Shown: positions 16,790 through 26,515 of the stretch, piece by piece
Layout of the letters: each line of letters starts with the position of its first letter
Numbering within the stretch: position 1 is the first letter of the stretch
Source of the DNA: Deinococcus hopiensis KR-140
Lineage (GTDB): Bacteria > Deinococcota > Deinococci > Deinococcales > Deinococcaceae
Direction: 5' to 3'
DNA length: 64,000 nt
Assembly: GCF_900176165.1 (NCBI RefSeq)
Contig: NZ_FWWU01000007.1
Location: 326,659 to 390,658, forward strand
Notes under the pieces: model-generated
What the model was told of the DNA's origin: nothing
Databases searched by the model: none
The model's input: the letters and a program-made list of their open reading frames with translations, nothing else
Made by a program: the position numbers and the translations under genes

Positions 16790-16902
16790 GAGATTGAGCG
16801 CACGTCTGGCCTGGAGGTCGGGGAGGACGGGTGGCGGCAATTGATGGCGCTTCCCACGCGCTTTGAGACCAAGCCAGGCGGGGAGTAAGCCTGAATATCT
16901 AC

Positions 16903-16940
16903 CTGCGTGAATACTTGACTTAAGTCAAGTATTCACGCAG
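16903..16940. promoter_or_regulatory. 38-bp perfect palindrome: probable operator of the MarR/efflux operon
   Basis: The half site CTGCGTGAATACTTGACTT (16903-16921) is followed at once by its exact reverse complement. It ends 9 bases before the MarR start codon. A TTGACT at 16914-16919 could be a -35 box, with CAGAAT (16937-16942) at 17-base spacing. Binding of the MarR dimer here would then block the promoter, the usual autorepression design. Confidence 0.7.
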
Positions 16941-16949
16941 AATACCCTT

Positions 16950-17408
16950 ATGCCAATGGCTCCTCCTCCTCCTGACCAGCATGAAGAAGTGAGCCGGTTT
17001 CTCGGCAGCATGTGGCGCTTCAACCGCGCCTTTGGTCAACAACTCGAACCCCTGCTCGAAGCCAGACACGGTCTGGAAGCCCGCTCGTTTTTCGTCATGA
17101 AACGCATAGGGGACGGCGATCAGTACCCCAAAATGCTGGCCGGACACCTTAAGATTCCGCCCACCTTGATCAGCCGTTACCTTGACGGTCTGGTCAAGCG
17201 GGGGCTGATTGAGCGGCACATCGACGAGCAGGACTCACGCCGCACCCGCCTCTCACTCACCGGAACAGGCCAACAGTTGTTGCAAGAAGCGCAGGAAACG
17301 GTCTACGAACTCGCTGCAGCACGCCTGGGCCGCCTGCCTTCAGGTGTGCTGCAGACCGTAATCAACGCCCTTGACGCCCTCTCCGAGGAAGGACCCACCG
17401 CTGTATGA
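16950..17408 (+). CDS. MarR-family transcriptional regulator
   Basis: 152 residues, normal for MarR proteins. After a Pro-rich start there is a dimerisation helix (VSRFLGSMWRFNRAFGQQLE). The winged helix-turn-helix follows: YPKMLAGHLKIPPTLISRYL as HTH, then GLVKRGLIERHIDEQDSRRT as wing, with the family's D-x-R-R-x-R motif. A final dimerisation helix closes the protein. The coding end overlaps the start of the MFS transporter by 4 bases (ATGA), so regulator and pump are co-translated. The palindrome just upstream is the probable target. The likely role is drug- or phenolic-responsive repression of the pump. ATG 16950 is nearly leaderless relative to the proposed -10. Confidence 0.9.
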   Translation: MPMAPPPPDQHEEVSRFLGSMWRFNRAFGQQLEPLLEARHGLEARSFFVMKRIGDGDQYPKMLAGHLKIPPTLISRYLDGLVKRGLIERHIDEQDSRRTRLSLTGTGQQLLQEAQETVYELAAARLGRLPSGVLQTVINALDALSEEGPTAV

Positions 17409-19498
17409 CCGCCTCCAACCCTGCTCCTACACCCGAAGACGCCCGTTTCAACTTCACTCAGCAGGAAAAGAGCATCACCCTGGTCGGCCTGATGGTTGTA
17501 TTTCTGCTTTCAGCGCTCGACCAGACCATTGTCAGCACCGCCATGCCGCGCATCATCGAGCAGCTTCAGGGCCTGGAATACTACTCATGGGTCACCACCG
17601 CCTACCTGCTTGCCAGCACGGTCATGGTCCCCATCTACGGTAAGCTCGGCGACCTGTATGGCCGTAAACCGATCCTGATCACAGGCATCTTGCTGTTCCT
17701 GTTGGGTTCCATGCTGTGCGGCATGAGCGGTGAGCCCTTTATGCACGGCCTGTTTGGCGGTGGAATGCTGCAACTCATCGTGTTCCGGGCTTTGCAGGGT
17801 CTGGGCGGCGCGGCGCTCTTTACCAGCGCTTTCGCCATTCTGGGAGACATGTTTCCACCAGCGGAACGGGCCAAGTTTGGCGGCCTGTTTGGAGCTGTAT
17901 TCGGTCTGTCCAGCGTTGTCGGCCCTCTGATCGGCGGCTTCCTGACTGACCACGGCAGCGTCACGCTCCTGGGCTACTTTATCGAGGGCTGGCGCTGGGT
18001 GTTCTATGTGAATCTGCCTATCGGTATGTTGGCGCTGTTCATGATCATCAGCAAGATGCCCCGCCTGAGCCACAAGGCCAACGGCAAGATCGACTTGCTG
18101 GGGGCTGGGTTGGTCATCGCTACGACCATTCCACTGCTGCTGGCCCTGACTTGGGGCGGCACGACATACGCCTGGGACAGCGCCCGCATCATCACGCTAT
18201 TTGCCATCAGCGCCGTGAGTCTGGCGTTGCTGCTGCTGGCCGAGCGGGGCAACCCCGACGCCATCATTCCGCTGGGGCTGTTCAAGAACCGCACTTTCAC
18301 CGTTGCCAACCTTGCCAGCTTTGTCATCAACATGGCCTTTATGGGCATCGTGATGTTCCTGCCGCTGTTTATGCAAACCGTACAGGGCATCAGCGCCACC
18401 AATTCCGGCCTCTCCATGTTGCCGCTGATGGCAGGCCTGATCTTCTCCAGCATCGTCTCTGGCAACCTGGTCGCGCGGACCGGCAAGTACAAGCCCTTCA
18501 TCGTGGGCAGCCCGGTCGTGTTGCTGATCGGTGTGTTCTTCCTGACCCGCATCGGAATTGACACCACCCGCGCTGACCTTGCCTGGCGCATGTTTATCGT
18601 GGGTCTGGGCCTCGGCCCGGCCATGAGCTTGTTCAACATCGCTATTCAGAACGCCGTGCCGATGCACCAGATGGGCATCGCTACCTCTGGCGCACAGTTC
18701 TACCGCCAGATCGGCAGCACCATCGGCGCGGCGCTATTCGGCACCCTGCTGATCAACAATCTCCAGACCGAGCTGCCCAGACACCTGCCCCAGGTGCCCG
18801 GCATGGCCAACGCGGCGCAGCACATTAATCTGGGAGAGATGCGTGCCCAGAGCGGCAACAGCGACACGGGCAAGGAGATCAGGGCGGCCTTTGCAAAGCA
18901 GTACGCACAGATTGAGCGGGCGTTCAGTGGGGACGCGGCGGCCACCCGGACCCTGCTCCAAAACCCGCAACTGCCCGCCGACCTCAAGGCCACCCTACAG
19001 GGTGGTGGAATCCAGGTTGCCGTTCACCAGAGGTTGACGCAGGAAGCAGAGCAGCTCAGTGCCGCTTTGCGTCAGGGAGAAGCCGGACGTCAGGCGCTGC
19101 TGAAGAATGCCGCCATCCCGGCCCCCCTGAAGGCACAACTTCAGGCCCTGCCTGTTCAGGCTCTGTCCACTCCCCAGGCGGCACAGATCACTGCTCAGCG
19201 CTTTGGCCAAGGCGTCTTGGCCCAGGAAGACGCCGCCGTGAAGGGGGCGACCGCCAGGGCTCTGGCAAAGATCAAGGCTGGGCTGGATGTTCAAGCCGAC
19301 AAGCTCACGCGGCAGGTCACGATCGGCATGAAGGAAGGCTTTACCGCGAGCGTCGTGAAGATGTTTGGAACAAGTATCTGGATTGTGCTGCTCGGCCTGG
19401 TCATCACGCTGTTCCTGCCGGTCGTGCCGCTGCGCAGTCGAGCACCGCAGGGCCGGAACACGGACGAGGGGGCAGGGGTGCCCACGCCGCTACACTGA
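17405..19498 (+). CDS. DHA2-family (14-TM) MFS multidrug/H+ antiporter with a large soluble insert
   Basis: The first ~450 residues show the membrane layout of EmrB/QacA-type exporters. Motif A-like GKLGDLYGRKP lies between TM2 and TM3. The antiporter motif C region is SVVGPLIGGFLTD, and the early LDQTIVSTAMPRI marks DHA2 proteins. TM13 ends near residue 450. A ~200-residue soluble, Gln/Ala-rich helical segment follows (about 450-648), before one last membrane helix (WIVLLGLVITLFLPV). Typical family members are 480-550 aa, so 697 aa is long and the insert is unusual. It should export lipophilic drugs in exchange for protons at the inner membrane. It is coupled to the MarR gene and followed by an intrinsic terminator. 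Confidence 0.9.
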   Translation: MTASNPAPTPEDARFNFTQQEKSITLVGLMVVFLLSALDQTIVSTAMPRIIEQLQGLEYYSWVTTAYLLASTVMVPIYGKLGDLYGRKPILITGILLFLLGSMLCGMSGEPFMHGLFGGGMLQLIVFRALQGLGGAALFTSAFAILGDMFPPAERAKFGGLFGAVFGLSSVVGPLIGGFLTDHGSVTLLGYFIEGWRWVFYVNLPIGMLALFMIISKMPRLSHKANGKIDLLGAGLVIATTIPLLLALTWGGTTYAWDSARIITLFAISAVSLALLLLAERGNPDAIIPLGLFKNRTFTVANLASFVINMAFMGIVMFLPLFMQTVQGISATNSGLSMLPLMAGLIFSSIVSGNLVARTGKYKPFIVGSPVVLLIGVFFLTRIGIDTTRADLAWRMFIVGLGLGPAMSLFNIAIQNAVPMHQMGIATSGAQFYRQIGSTIGAALFGTLLINNLQTELPRHLPQVPGMANAAQHINLGEMRAQSGNSDTGKEIRAAFAKQYAQIERAFSGDAAATRTLLQNPQLPADLKATLQGGGIQVAVHQRLTQEAEQLSAALRQGEAGRQALLKNAAIPAPLKAQLQALPVQALSTPQAAQITAQRFGQGVLAQEDAAVKGATARALAKIKAGLDVQADKLTRQVTIGMKEGFTASVVKMFGTSIWIVLLGLVITLFLPVVPLRSRAPQGRNTDEGAGVPTPLH

Positions 19499-19550
19499 TT
19501 TCGTGCACCCCGACCCACAATGACGTTCAGCGTCAATACCGCTGTTCATG

Positions 19551-19582
19551 ACTGTGACCCCATTAACTGGGTCACAGTTTTC
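19551..19582 (+). terminator. Intrinsic terminator after the MarR-MFS operon
   Basis: A perfect 10-bp stem ACTGTGACCC / GGGTCACAGT (19551-19560 and 19569-19578) with an 8-base loop is followed by TTTT. It lies 53 bases after the stop of the transporter gene. Confidence 0.85.
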
Positions 19583-20440
19583 AGTTGGAGTTGGGGAAGC
19601 TCCACTCACTGGCCGCAGCACTCTGCCAGCGAGCACCACCTCAACGCCTGGCCCCGGCAGGCGGGCACATCCGTCTGCCGCACGGGGCATCCGGAGTGAG
19701 GGTTGCTCAGCAGGCCCTGGGGGCAGCCGATCAGCTCGGTCGGATGGTCTTTGGGTTTCCTGAGCAGATGAGTAGACGCGGCTTGATTGGACTGGCACTT
19801 TCTTTTCTTCACTCCGTTTCCCGGCAATGCCGCCACACGAGCAGCGTCTCAGTCTGAAGTCCGTACACACTGGAACGTACGGACGTCCGCTCTGATCCCC
19901 CGTGTCGAGAGGAGACCCCTGCCCTGTCAGCAAGCGAAAGGCGAAGACAATCTTCAAGTCACCCTTCAAAACAGCAGTCACGGTTCTGCAACCCCACCGC
20001 CGCGGCAGTGCGCTCAGAGGCGAGCGTCACGCGGAATTGGCAGTTCTCCACGCGGGCCGCCCGGCGTACCCTCGCGCGCCACCACGAAGCTCTTCGGATG
20101 AAATGAACGCTATACTCAACCCGCGCCGAAGCCGAGCGCACCGCTTATCGCCGCGCCAGTACAGAACCTCACTGGACGCCCAGGCACCTTTCGGACCACG
20201 CGGACACCCGTCCATTCAGAAGGTGCAGGTCAATTTGCCGTTCGGGCGGCGTTATGCCGTACGTCATGGCGTGCAAGTGTGGGCAGACCTGCCGCACGCC
20301 GGATACGCCATTTGGCGGGCCCGGGACGCCCTGCCCAGGGGCGGCACTGTCAGTCTACGGCAGCGCACAGTAAGATCCCCGATGTTCCTACACCCGCAAA
20401 CTGAAGAGCGGATTTAAGATGACGGAGAAGCTGGGGGCGA
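19583..20440. other. Intergenic region without a supported gene
   Basis: No frame on either strand has convincing protein character. A hairpin GTCCGTAC / GTACGGAC (19859-19884) is present and could be a regulatory site or terminator. Part of the stretch may be decayed coding DNA. The last ~60 bases should hold the promoter of the HD-GYP sensor. Confidence 0.35.
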
Positions 20441-23263
20441 TTGCATGAAGACATGCTGCAGAACAACAGAAGTCTTACCATGACGTCGCCAAATCCGGGT
20501 GAGGGCGCTCACGCCAGGAGCACGGGGGCTGATCTCCTCAAGAGGATCGCCGAGCATGGAGCAGAGCTCAGCCTCCTCCTCAATCGCCATCACCGTATCG
20601 TGTACGCCAGCCCTGCCCTTATCCGCATTCTCGGTTACCCCATCGGCGCTTCCGAAGGGCGAGATGTGCACGCCTCTGTCCATCCCCAGGACCGGCCCAT
20701 CATTGCGCAGAAGCTTCAAGAGCTCCTGCCAAAACACACCCTCGACCTGCCACGCTTTCGTGCTCGGCATGCCAACGGAGAGTGGGTGTGGCTTATCGGC
20801 CGGGTGACGCACCTCTTGGACGAGCCGGGTGTTCACGCCCTCCTGGTCCAGCTTCGCCCCTACCAGAGGCGACGAGACGCCTACCGTGACGCGCTCAAGG
20901 AGATCACCCGTACGCTTGCCAGCACGGCAGAAGTGGCCGATGTCGTCGCTGCCGTGCTGAATGCAGGTCTGCGAGTCACCCAAGCGGACGCGGGTGGAAT
21001 ATACCTCCTGAGTCCTGATCGTCAATTTCTCGAACTGATTGGACACGCGGGATATTCCACAGAAGCCGCCGACAGATGGGCCAGATTCTTGGTGGGGTTC
21101 GGTACACCTGTTTCCGAAGCAGCTCGCAAGAAGGAGCCCGTCTTCCTGAGTGGCACTGATTTTCAAAAGGCTTACCCATACATTCACGCGCACCATTCCA
21201 GTGCTTTTGGCAGTACCGCTGTACTTCCCCTTCTGATCGGTGACCGGCTCATTGGAGCCATCTCCCTATCGTTTGATCGTGACCGGCACTTTGAGGAGGA
21301 TGAGCGTGAGTTTCTCCTGATGGTGGCCGACCTCTGTGCCCCGGCATTAGACCGTGCACTGCTGTACCGGGAAAAAGAACGTCAGCAGTCCTGGGACAAG
21401 ATCGTCAATCAAAACAGTTCAGACATCGTGACGATCATTGACGCAGAGGCCGTCATTCGGTACGTCAGCGGCAGTGTAGAGAACATTTTGGGCTATCACG
21501 CTGATGCCCTCATCGGTCAAAGCGTCTTTGAACTTGTTCATCCTGAAGAGCATCGGCGGAGCCAACTGGCCATCTCCAGGCTGGTCCCAACGGGCGACCC
21601 CATGATCGTCGTGGTGCGTTTCCGCCACCAGCAAGGCCACTGGGTCTGGCTGGAGTGCGTCGGGCGAGACCTCCGGAACCAAGAGCACATTCGGGGAATT
21701 CTGGTCAACTCAAGAGATGTGACGGCCCGAATTGTGGCAGAACAAGCCCGTGAGGAGTCCATTCGGGCCCTGGCAGAAAGTGAGCGCAACTTCCGCCGGT
21801 TGGCCGATAACGCCAGCGACCTTGTTCGTCAATACGCGCCGGACGGACGCGTGGAATATTCCTCCCCCAATGTCCGCGACCTCCTGGGGTACACCAGTGA
21901 AGAGGTGCTCAGTCCCGACCCCCTCCACATCGTCTTCGAGGAGGACCGTTGTGCATTACAGCAGGCCTTTCAACGCCGCTTTACTCCCGAGTTCGAGCAG
22001 GAGAAGTTCGAGTACCGGCTCAAGCGAAAAGACGGTTCGCTGGTCTGGGTTGAAACCACGTTCAAGACAGTTCGTGATCCCGCGACGGGTGAGGTGGTGG
22101 CCTTCAACGGCACCACCCGCGACATAGAACAGCGCAAACAGGCCGAGTTCGAGGTGAAAGCACAGCTGAACCGGTACCGGAAACTCCTTGAGTTTACCGT
22201 TTCCCTCGAGCAACGGGTCACGCCCTTGGAATTGGTCGAGGAGGCCCTCTACAAGTGCTTGTCCTTGACGGAATACGACTACGGGTACGCCTTTAGCTTC
22301 AACGCTGGAACCATCTCTGTTCTCGTCGCAGCGGGTGAAACCCCCCCTCCTCTCGCTACCCGTCCCCAGGAGCTGGCGCAGCTGCCTTTCACGGACTCTG
22401 TTCTAAGCGCTCTGACACGCCGGGAACCGCACTTCATTTCAGAGGACAAAGCGATTCTCAGTCCGCCCGAGCTGCTTCCCCGCCCACATTGGCGGTCTTT
22501 GTGTGTCCTGCCTGTGGCGCAGGAAGGAGATCTCAGCGTCGTCTTGGTGTTCGGAACCGATCAAAGCGTCACGACCAGCGAGGAGACCCGCCAACTCCTT
22601 TCGAATGTCACAGCCCGCTTGAGCCACGCGCTCGAACGCTCGCACCACATCGAGCAACTCAACACGTCCCGGGAAGAGACGCTCCGCGCACTGGGCCTGG
22701 CACTGGAGTACCGGGATTACGAAACCAAGGGTCATACCGACCGTGTGGTTCACTTCACGGAACGGTTGGGTCAAGCAATGGGATTTTCCGGTGATGATCT
22801 CGACGCCCTACGGTGGGGGGCTTTCCTGCACGATACGGGGAAAGTCGCCATTCCAGATTCCATTCTGCTGAAACCGGACAAACTCACCCCGGAGGAGTGG
22901 GACGTCATCAAGCGCCACCCCAGCATCGGGTATGAGATGCTGCACCACATTCCTTCCCTACCCCCCACCACGTTAGAAGTCGTCCTGCATCACCAGGAAC
23001 GTTGGAACGGGAGTGGATACCCCAGGGGCCTTGCTGGAACGGAAATTCCACTGGCAGCCCGGATATTTGCCGTCGTAGATGTGTATGACGCGCTCACAAA
23101 CGAGCGCCCTTACAAGAAGGCCTGGACGCATATAGAGGCTGCTGACCAACTTCGGAAAGAGGCGGGGGCTTTGTTGGACGAACGCGTCGTCCACACATTT
23201 CTGCAGCTCTTCTCAGCTGAAGAGACGTTTACCTCTGACGGCACGGATGTGATGCATGATTGA
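20441..23263 (+). CDS. Multi-sensor HD-GYP c-di-GMP phosphodiesterase (PAS/GAF)
   Basis: The predicted order is PAS (~25-145), GAF (~150-305), PAS (~315-430), PAS (~445-570), a second GAF-like domain (~575-745) and a C-terminal HD-GYP domain (~750-925). HD-GYP residues are visible: HDTGKVAIPDSILLKPDKLT, then RHPSIGYEML, and HHQERWNGSGYPRGL, where the canonical D of HxxxxDGxGYP is an N. The final NERPYKKAWTH also matches. It should hydrolyse c-di-GMP to GMP in response to several bound signals. It has no membrane segment. The long frame starts at TTG 20441 with GGGGG upstream; ATG 20453 or 20480 are alternatives. It stands alone between a terminator and a MITE. Confidence 0.85.
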   Translation: MHEDMLQNNRSLTMTSPNPGEGAHARSTGADLLKRIAEHGAELSLLLNRHHRIVYASPALIRILGYPIGASEGRDVHASVHPQDRPIIAQKLQELLPKHTLDLPRFRARHANGEWVWLIGRVTHLLDEPGVHALLVQLRPYQRRRDAYRDALKEITRTLASTAEVADVVAAVLNAGLRVTQADAGGIYLLSPDRQFLELIGHAGYSTEAADRWARFLVGFGTPVSEAARKKEPVFLSGTDFQKAYPYIHAHHSSAFGSTAVLPLLIGDRLIGAISLSFDRDRHFEEDEREFLLMVADLCAPALDRALLYREKERQQSWDKIVNQNSSDIVTIIDAEAVIRYVSGSVENILGYHADALIGQSVFELVHPEEHRRSQLAISRLVPTGDPMIVVVRFRHQQGHWVWLECVGRDLRNQEHIRGILVNSRDVTARIVAEQAREESIRALAESERNFRRLADNASDLVRQYAPDGRVEYSSPNVRDLLGYTSEEVLSPDPLHIVFEEDRCALQQAFQRRFTPEFEQEKFEYRLKRKDGSLVWVETTFKTVRDPATGEVVAFNGTTRDIEQRKQAEFEVKAQLNRYRKLLEFTVSLEQRVTPLELVEEALYKCLSLTEYDYGYAFSFNAGTISVLVAAGETPPPLATRPQELAQLPFTDSVLSALTRREPHFISEDKAILSPPELLPRPHWRSLCVLPVAQEGDLSVVLVFGTDQSVTTSEETRQLLSNVTARLSHALERSHHIEQLNTSREETLRALGLALEYRDYETKGHTDRVVHFTERLGQAMGFSGDDLDALRWGAFLHDTGKVAIPDSILLKPDKLTPEEWDVIKRHPSIGYEMLHHIPSLPPTTLEVVLHHQERWNGSGYPRGLAGTEIPLAARIFAVVDVYDALTNERPYKKAWTHIEAADQLRKEAGALLDERVVHTFLQLFSAEETFTSDGTDVMHD

Positions 23264-23278
23264 CACGGATTCGGATTA

Positions 23279-23399
23279 AGCATTTGTCAAAAAGAGGTCA
23301 TTTTTTTGACCGAACAGAACGAGCTTGAATGTGCAGTTGGGAGAATGGATCTGTGAGGGGTACCCTTCCTCACGCGCGGCGCAATTCAGACAAATGCTC
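23279..23399 (+). repeat. MITE copy B (121 bp)
   Basis: Begins AGCATTTGTCAAAAAGAGG and ends AGACAAATGCTC, with TA at both flanks (23277-23278 and 23400-23401). The central hairpin GTGAGG / CCTCAC (23353-23373) holds the conserved GAGGGGTACCCTT core. It is inserted 15 bases after the HD-GYP stop codon. Confidence 0.85.
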
Positions 23400-23401
23400 T
23401 A

Positions 23402-23640
23402 ATTCGTTACACGAGGCCACGTGTGAACGAGGGTGAGGACGCAGAGCCGTTCCCGCTGCTGCTTCAAGTAACGGCACTGCTCACGGCGTACCGCGGTGAG
23501 GGCTTGAAGGGTTTTGAAACGTTGATTTTTGCGCGCGGCATTCGTCAATGACCAAAGACGTTCAACGGCTTGCAGTTTTGATCGGGGCCAGTCCGCGCTG
23601 GCCCAATGAACCCGCCTGTCGAGGGATGGGTTCGGGAAAT
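23402..23640 (-). pseudogene. Probable C-terminal remnant of a DDE transposase
   Basis: The minus strand reads KLQAVERLWSLTNAARKNQR, then LQALTAVRREQCRYLKQQRE. This resembles the end of IS630-type transposases, where N-x-V-E-R-x-W is followed by a conserved helix and 'F-x-T-L-x-A-L'. There are no N-terminal parts and no terminal repeats. It overlaps nothing else and begins right at the MITE edge. The match is by eye and could be coincidental. Confidence 0.4.
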
Positions 23641-23709
23641 CGGTCACTGGCAGGCTTCTGGGCGCTGGGGACCACGTCACCCTCCCTTAACAACTCGCCA
23701 CAACGCCTC

Positions 23710-25944
23710 TTACAAATACCTTGCCGTGACCGACCGCTCGCACGCCAGCAGCCCTCTCGGCGGGCCGCTGTACAGCACCTCGCCGCCAGCCCGACCCCCT
23801 TCGGGCCCCAGGTCGATCAGCCAGTCGGCCTGCCGAATCACGTCCAACAGGTGTTCAATCAGGATGACGCTGTTGCCGCCGTCCACCAGCCGGTCGATGA
23901 TGCCCATAAGGAGGCCGATGTCACTGAGGTGCAGGCCCGTGGTGGGCTCGTCCATGACGTAGACGCTGCCCTTCTTGTGCAGTTCGGTCGCCAGCTTGAG
24001 CCGCTGTGCCTCGCCGCCCGAGACGGTGCTCAGCGGCTGCCCCAGCGTCAGGTAGCCCAGGCCCACATCGTTCATGGCCTGCAACACCGCGCGAATGGGC
24101 TTCTCGGTGAAGAAGGCGAGCGCCGTTTCGGCCGTCATGTTCAGCACGTCGCTGATCGTCTGGCCGCGCAGCGTATGCCCCAGCACCTCGGGCTTGAAGC
24201 GCTTGCCCCCACAGACCTCGCACACGGCCGAGACGCCCTCCATAAAGGCCAGGTCGGTATACACCACGCCCAGTCCCGCGCAAGTCGGGCAACTCCCCTC
24301 CGAGTTGAAGCTGAACAGCGCTGGGCTCTGGCCGCTGGCCTTGGCAAACCCCTTGCGAATGGGGTCCATGATGCCCGTGTATGTCGCGGGTGCCGAGCGG
24401 CTGTTTACGGTCACGCGCGACTGGTCAATGACCACAGCGTTCGGGTAATGGGGCAGAAAAACGTCGTGGATCAGGGTGCTTTTGCCCGAGCCTGCCACGC
24501 CCGTCACCACCGTCAGCACGCCCGTCGGAATGTCCACCGACACGTCGTTGAGATTGTGAAGGCGCGCGCCCTTCACGCTCAGCCAGCCGCGTGGTGACCG
24601 AAGCTGGGCCTTCAGCGGCAACTGCTGGGTGAGGTACCGTCCTGTTAGGGTGGGAGCGGCCTTCAGGGCCTCGTAACTGCCTTCAAAGACCACCTCGCCG
24701 CCACGTATGCCTGGTCCTGGGCCCATATCCACCACGTGGTCGGCCACCCGAATCACGTCCGGGTCGTGTTCCACCACCAGCACGGTGTTTCCCTTATCGC
24801 GCAGCGCGCCCAACAGGCCATTCAGGCGGGCCACATCGCGTGGGTGCAGGCCCACGCTGGGCTCATCCAGCGCGTACAGCATGTCGGTCAGGCTGTTGCC
24901 CAGGTGACGGACCAGCTTCAGACGCTGACTCTCCCCGCCGGACAGGGTGGTGGTTTCGCGGCTCAGGCTCAAGTAGCCCAGGCCAATCTCGATAAGGTGT
25001 GCCACGCGCTCGGCCAGGTGAGAAACCACGCGGGCAGCGGTAGGGTCACCCAGCCCCCGTAAGAAGGCCAACAGGTCGGTGGCTTCCAGGTTGGCGAGCT
25101 CAGCAATGTTGCGGCCCTCAATTCGGCAGGCCAGTGCCGCCGCGCTCAGGCGCGCGCCGTGACATACCGGGCAGGTCTGGCCGGTTACAAACTGCTCGAA
25201 TACCGCGCGGCTACGGTCAGACATGGAGGCGGCGTCCTTTTTCAGGTACATACGCTCGAAGCGCAGGGCCAACCCCTCGTAGGTCATGTGGATTTCACCC
25301 AGCGGAACCTTGAGGTCGCGGCCGTAGAGCAGCAGGTGGAGTTCTTCCCGGTTGTAGTCCTGCACCGGCTTGTCATTGTCAAAAAGGCCACTCAGGGCGT
25401 ACGTCTTCCAGAGCCACTTGCCTGGCTTGAAGTCCGGGTGCAGGACAGCGCCACCGTTCAGCGACCGCGTGCGGTCCAGCAGGCGGTCCAGGTTCAGCCG
25501 CACCGTCTTGCCGATGCCCTCGCACTCGGGGCACATTCCCTGCGGCGTGTTGAAGGAAAAAGCGAAGGCTGGCCCTGCAAAGGGCTGTCCGAGGCGTGAG
25601 TACAGCAGCCGCAGCGGCGCAGCGATATCGGTGTAGGTGCCTACCGTGGAGCGCGACCCACCGCCCACCCGCTGCTGACTGATGACGACGGGGGCATTCA
25701 GGTGCTTCACGCTGTCCACGTCCGGCTGCCCGTAATGCGGCAGGAAACCCTGCACGAAGGCCGTGAACGTCTCGTTCAGCTGCCGCTACGCCTCAGCGGC
25801 CACCGTGTCGAATACCAGGGAGGACTTGCCCGAACCCGACACGCCCGTAAACACCGTGATGCGGCGCTTTGGGATGTCTACCGAGATGCTCTTGAGGTTG
25901 TGCTCACGTGCGCCGCGCACTTCAATGAAGGTCCTGTCGGCCAT
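23710..25944 (-). pseudogene. UvrA2-type ABC protein with an in-frame amber codon
   Basis: The gene begins MADRTFIEVRGAREHNLKSI at ATG 25944 behind GGAGGAACAACC. The first Walker A (FTGVSGSGKSSLVFDT) is followed by a TAG at 25786-25788. There the family normally reads A-E-x-Q-R-Q-L-N-E-T-F, so one CAG-to-TAG change explains it. Beyond it the frame is open to 23710, with CPECEGIGK, CPVCHGARL, signature LSGGESQRLKL, Walker B LYALDEPSVGLH, a second Walker A (VTGVAGSGKSTLIHD) and a second signature VSGGEAQRLKL. At ~745 aa it lacks the UvrB-binding insert of true UvrA, like UvrA2/DrrC-type proteins linked to DNA-drug tolerance. A divergent MarR gene supports that role. Readthrough or suppression is possible but unproven. 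Confidence 0.85.
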
Positions 25945-26445
25945 GGTTGTTCCTCCTGCCTTCAGCCTCTTTGAGCCAGATGTGAAGACTCCCGGCATCT
26001 GACCTTGAGATGGGCTTAACATTTGGCTTTTGGGAGACGCCTCGTCCCAGGCATGAAAGGGGAGGGCGGCGGCAAAGTGGGAGGGCTTCTCGGAGGGTGT
26101 TGCCTCCGCAGCAGTGAGATTGGCAGTGGATACCCCAGACACGCCGACTCGCCGAGGGAGGTGGAAACGGGTGTGGTCGTGCGCAATGGTCTCGTCGGCC
26201 TCACCCCAACCCGTCTCCGGGCAGTGGCGGCCCTGCACGGAGGCCATGCGGCAGCACTCGCGCCTGGCTGCCCGCGGCAGGTTCAGACGTGTGCCGCGGG
26301 TCGCTTCATCCGCTCTGGCGTAGGCGTTGGCCAGCTTTACGGCATGTGTGATGAGGACATGTTGCCATTGCGCCGCCACATGACTGTCAAGCCACCCGCC
26401 CAGGACCTCAATCTCGCCCCCCGGAACGGACGAGAAGACAGTCAT
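25945..26445 (-). CDS. Unidentified ORF in frame with and upstream of the UvrA2 gene
   Basis: ATG 26445 has a near-ideal ribosome binding site (AAGGAGGTCAGA) and starts MTVFSSVPGGEIEVLGGWLD. It contains the helical DSHVAAQWQHVLITHAVKLA. The rest (to about residue 165) is Arg/Ser/Pro-rich and not convincing. There is no stop before the ATG of the UvrA2 gene, so the frame runs straight into it. It may be a decayed gene whose stop was lost, or a genuine N-terminal extension. The start is only ~13 bases from the first MarR-type operator, so its transcription is probably what the regulator controls. Confidence 0.4.
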
Positions 26446-26457
26446 TCTGACCTCCTT

Positions 26458-26512
26458 TTGACAGTCTGCTGTCAAGTAAGGCAGTGTACCCAAGTTGACA
26501 GTAGGCTGTCAA
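26458..26512. promoter_or_regulatory. Two MarR-type operators in the divergent promoter
   Basis: Two inverted repeats of identical design, TTGACAG-N4-CTGTCAA, occur at 26458-26475 and 26495-26512, with centres 37 bases apart. They fill the gap between the divergent ATGs (26445 on minus, 26516 on plus). The TTGACA words could double as -35 boxes. A dimer of the neighbouring MarR protein bound at each site would control both directions. Confidence 0.8.
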
Positions 26513-26515
26513 CGC

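Noticed and set aside
20103..20417. Possible 104-codon gene before the HD-GYP sensor
   Set aside because: Arg/Pro/Ser-rich reading without any motif, no ribosome binding site, and similar quality in other frames.
23548..24597. 349-codon plus-strand frame over the UvrA2 gene
   Set aside because: Antisense to the ABC motifs; codon pattern is the mirror of the real gene.
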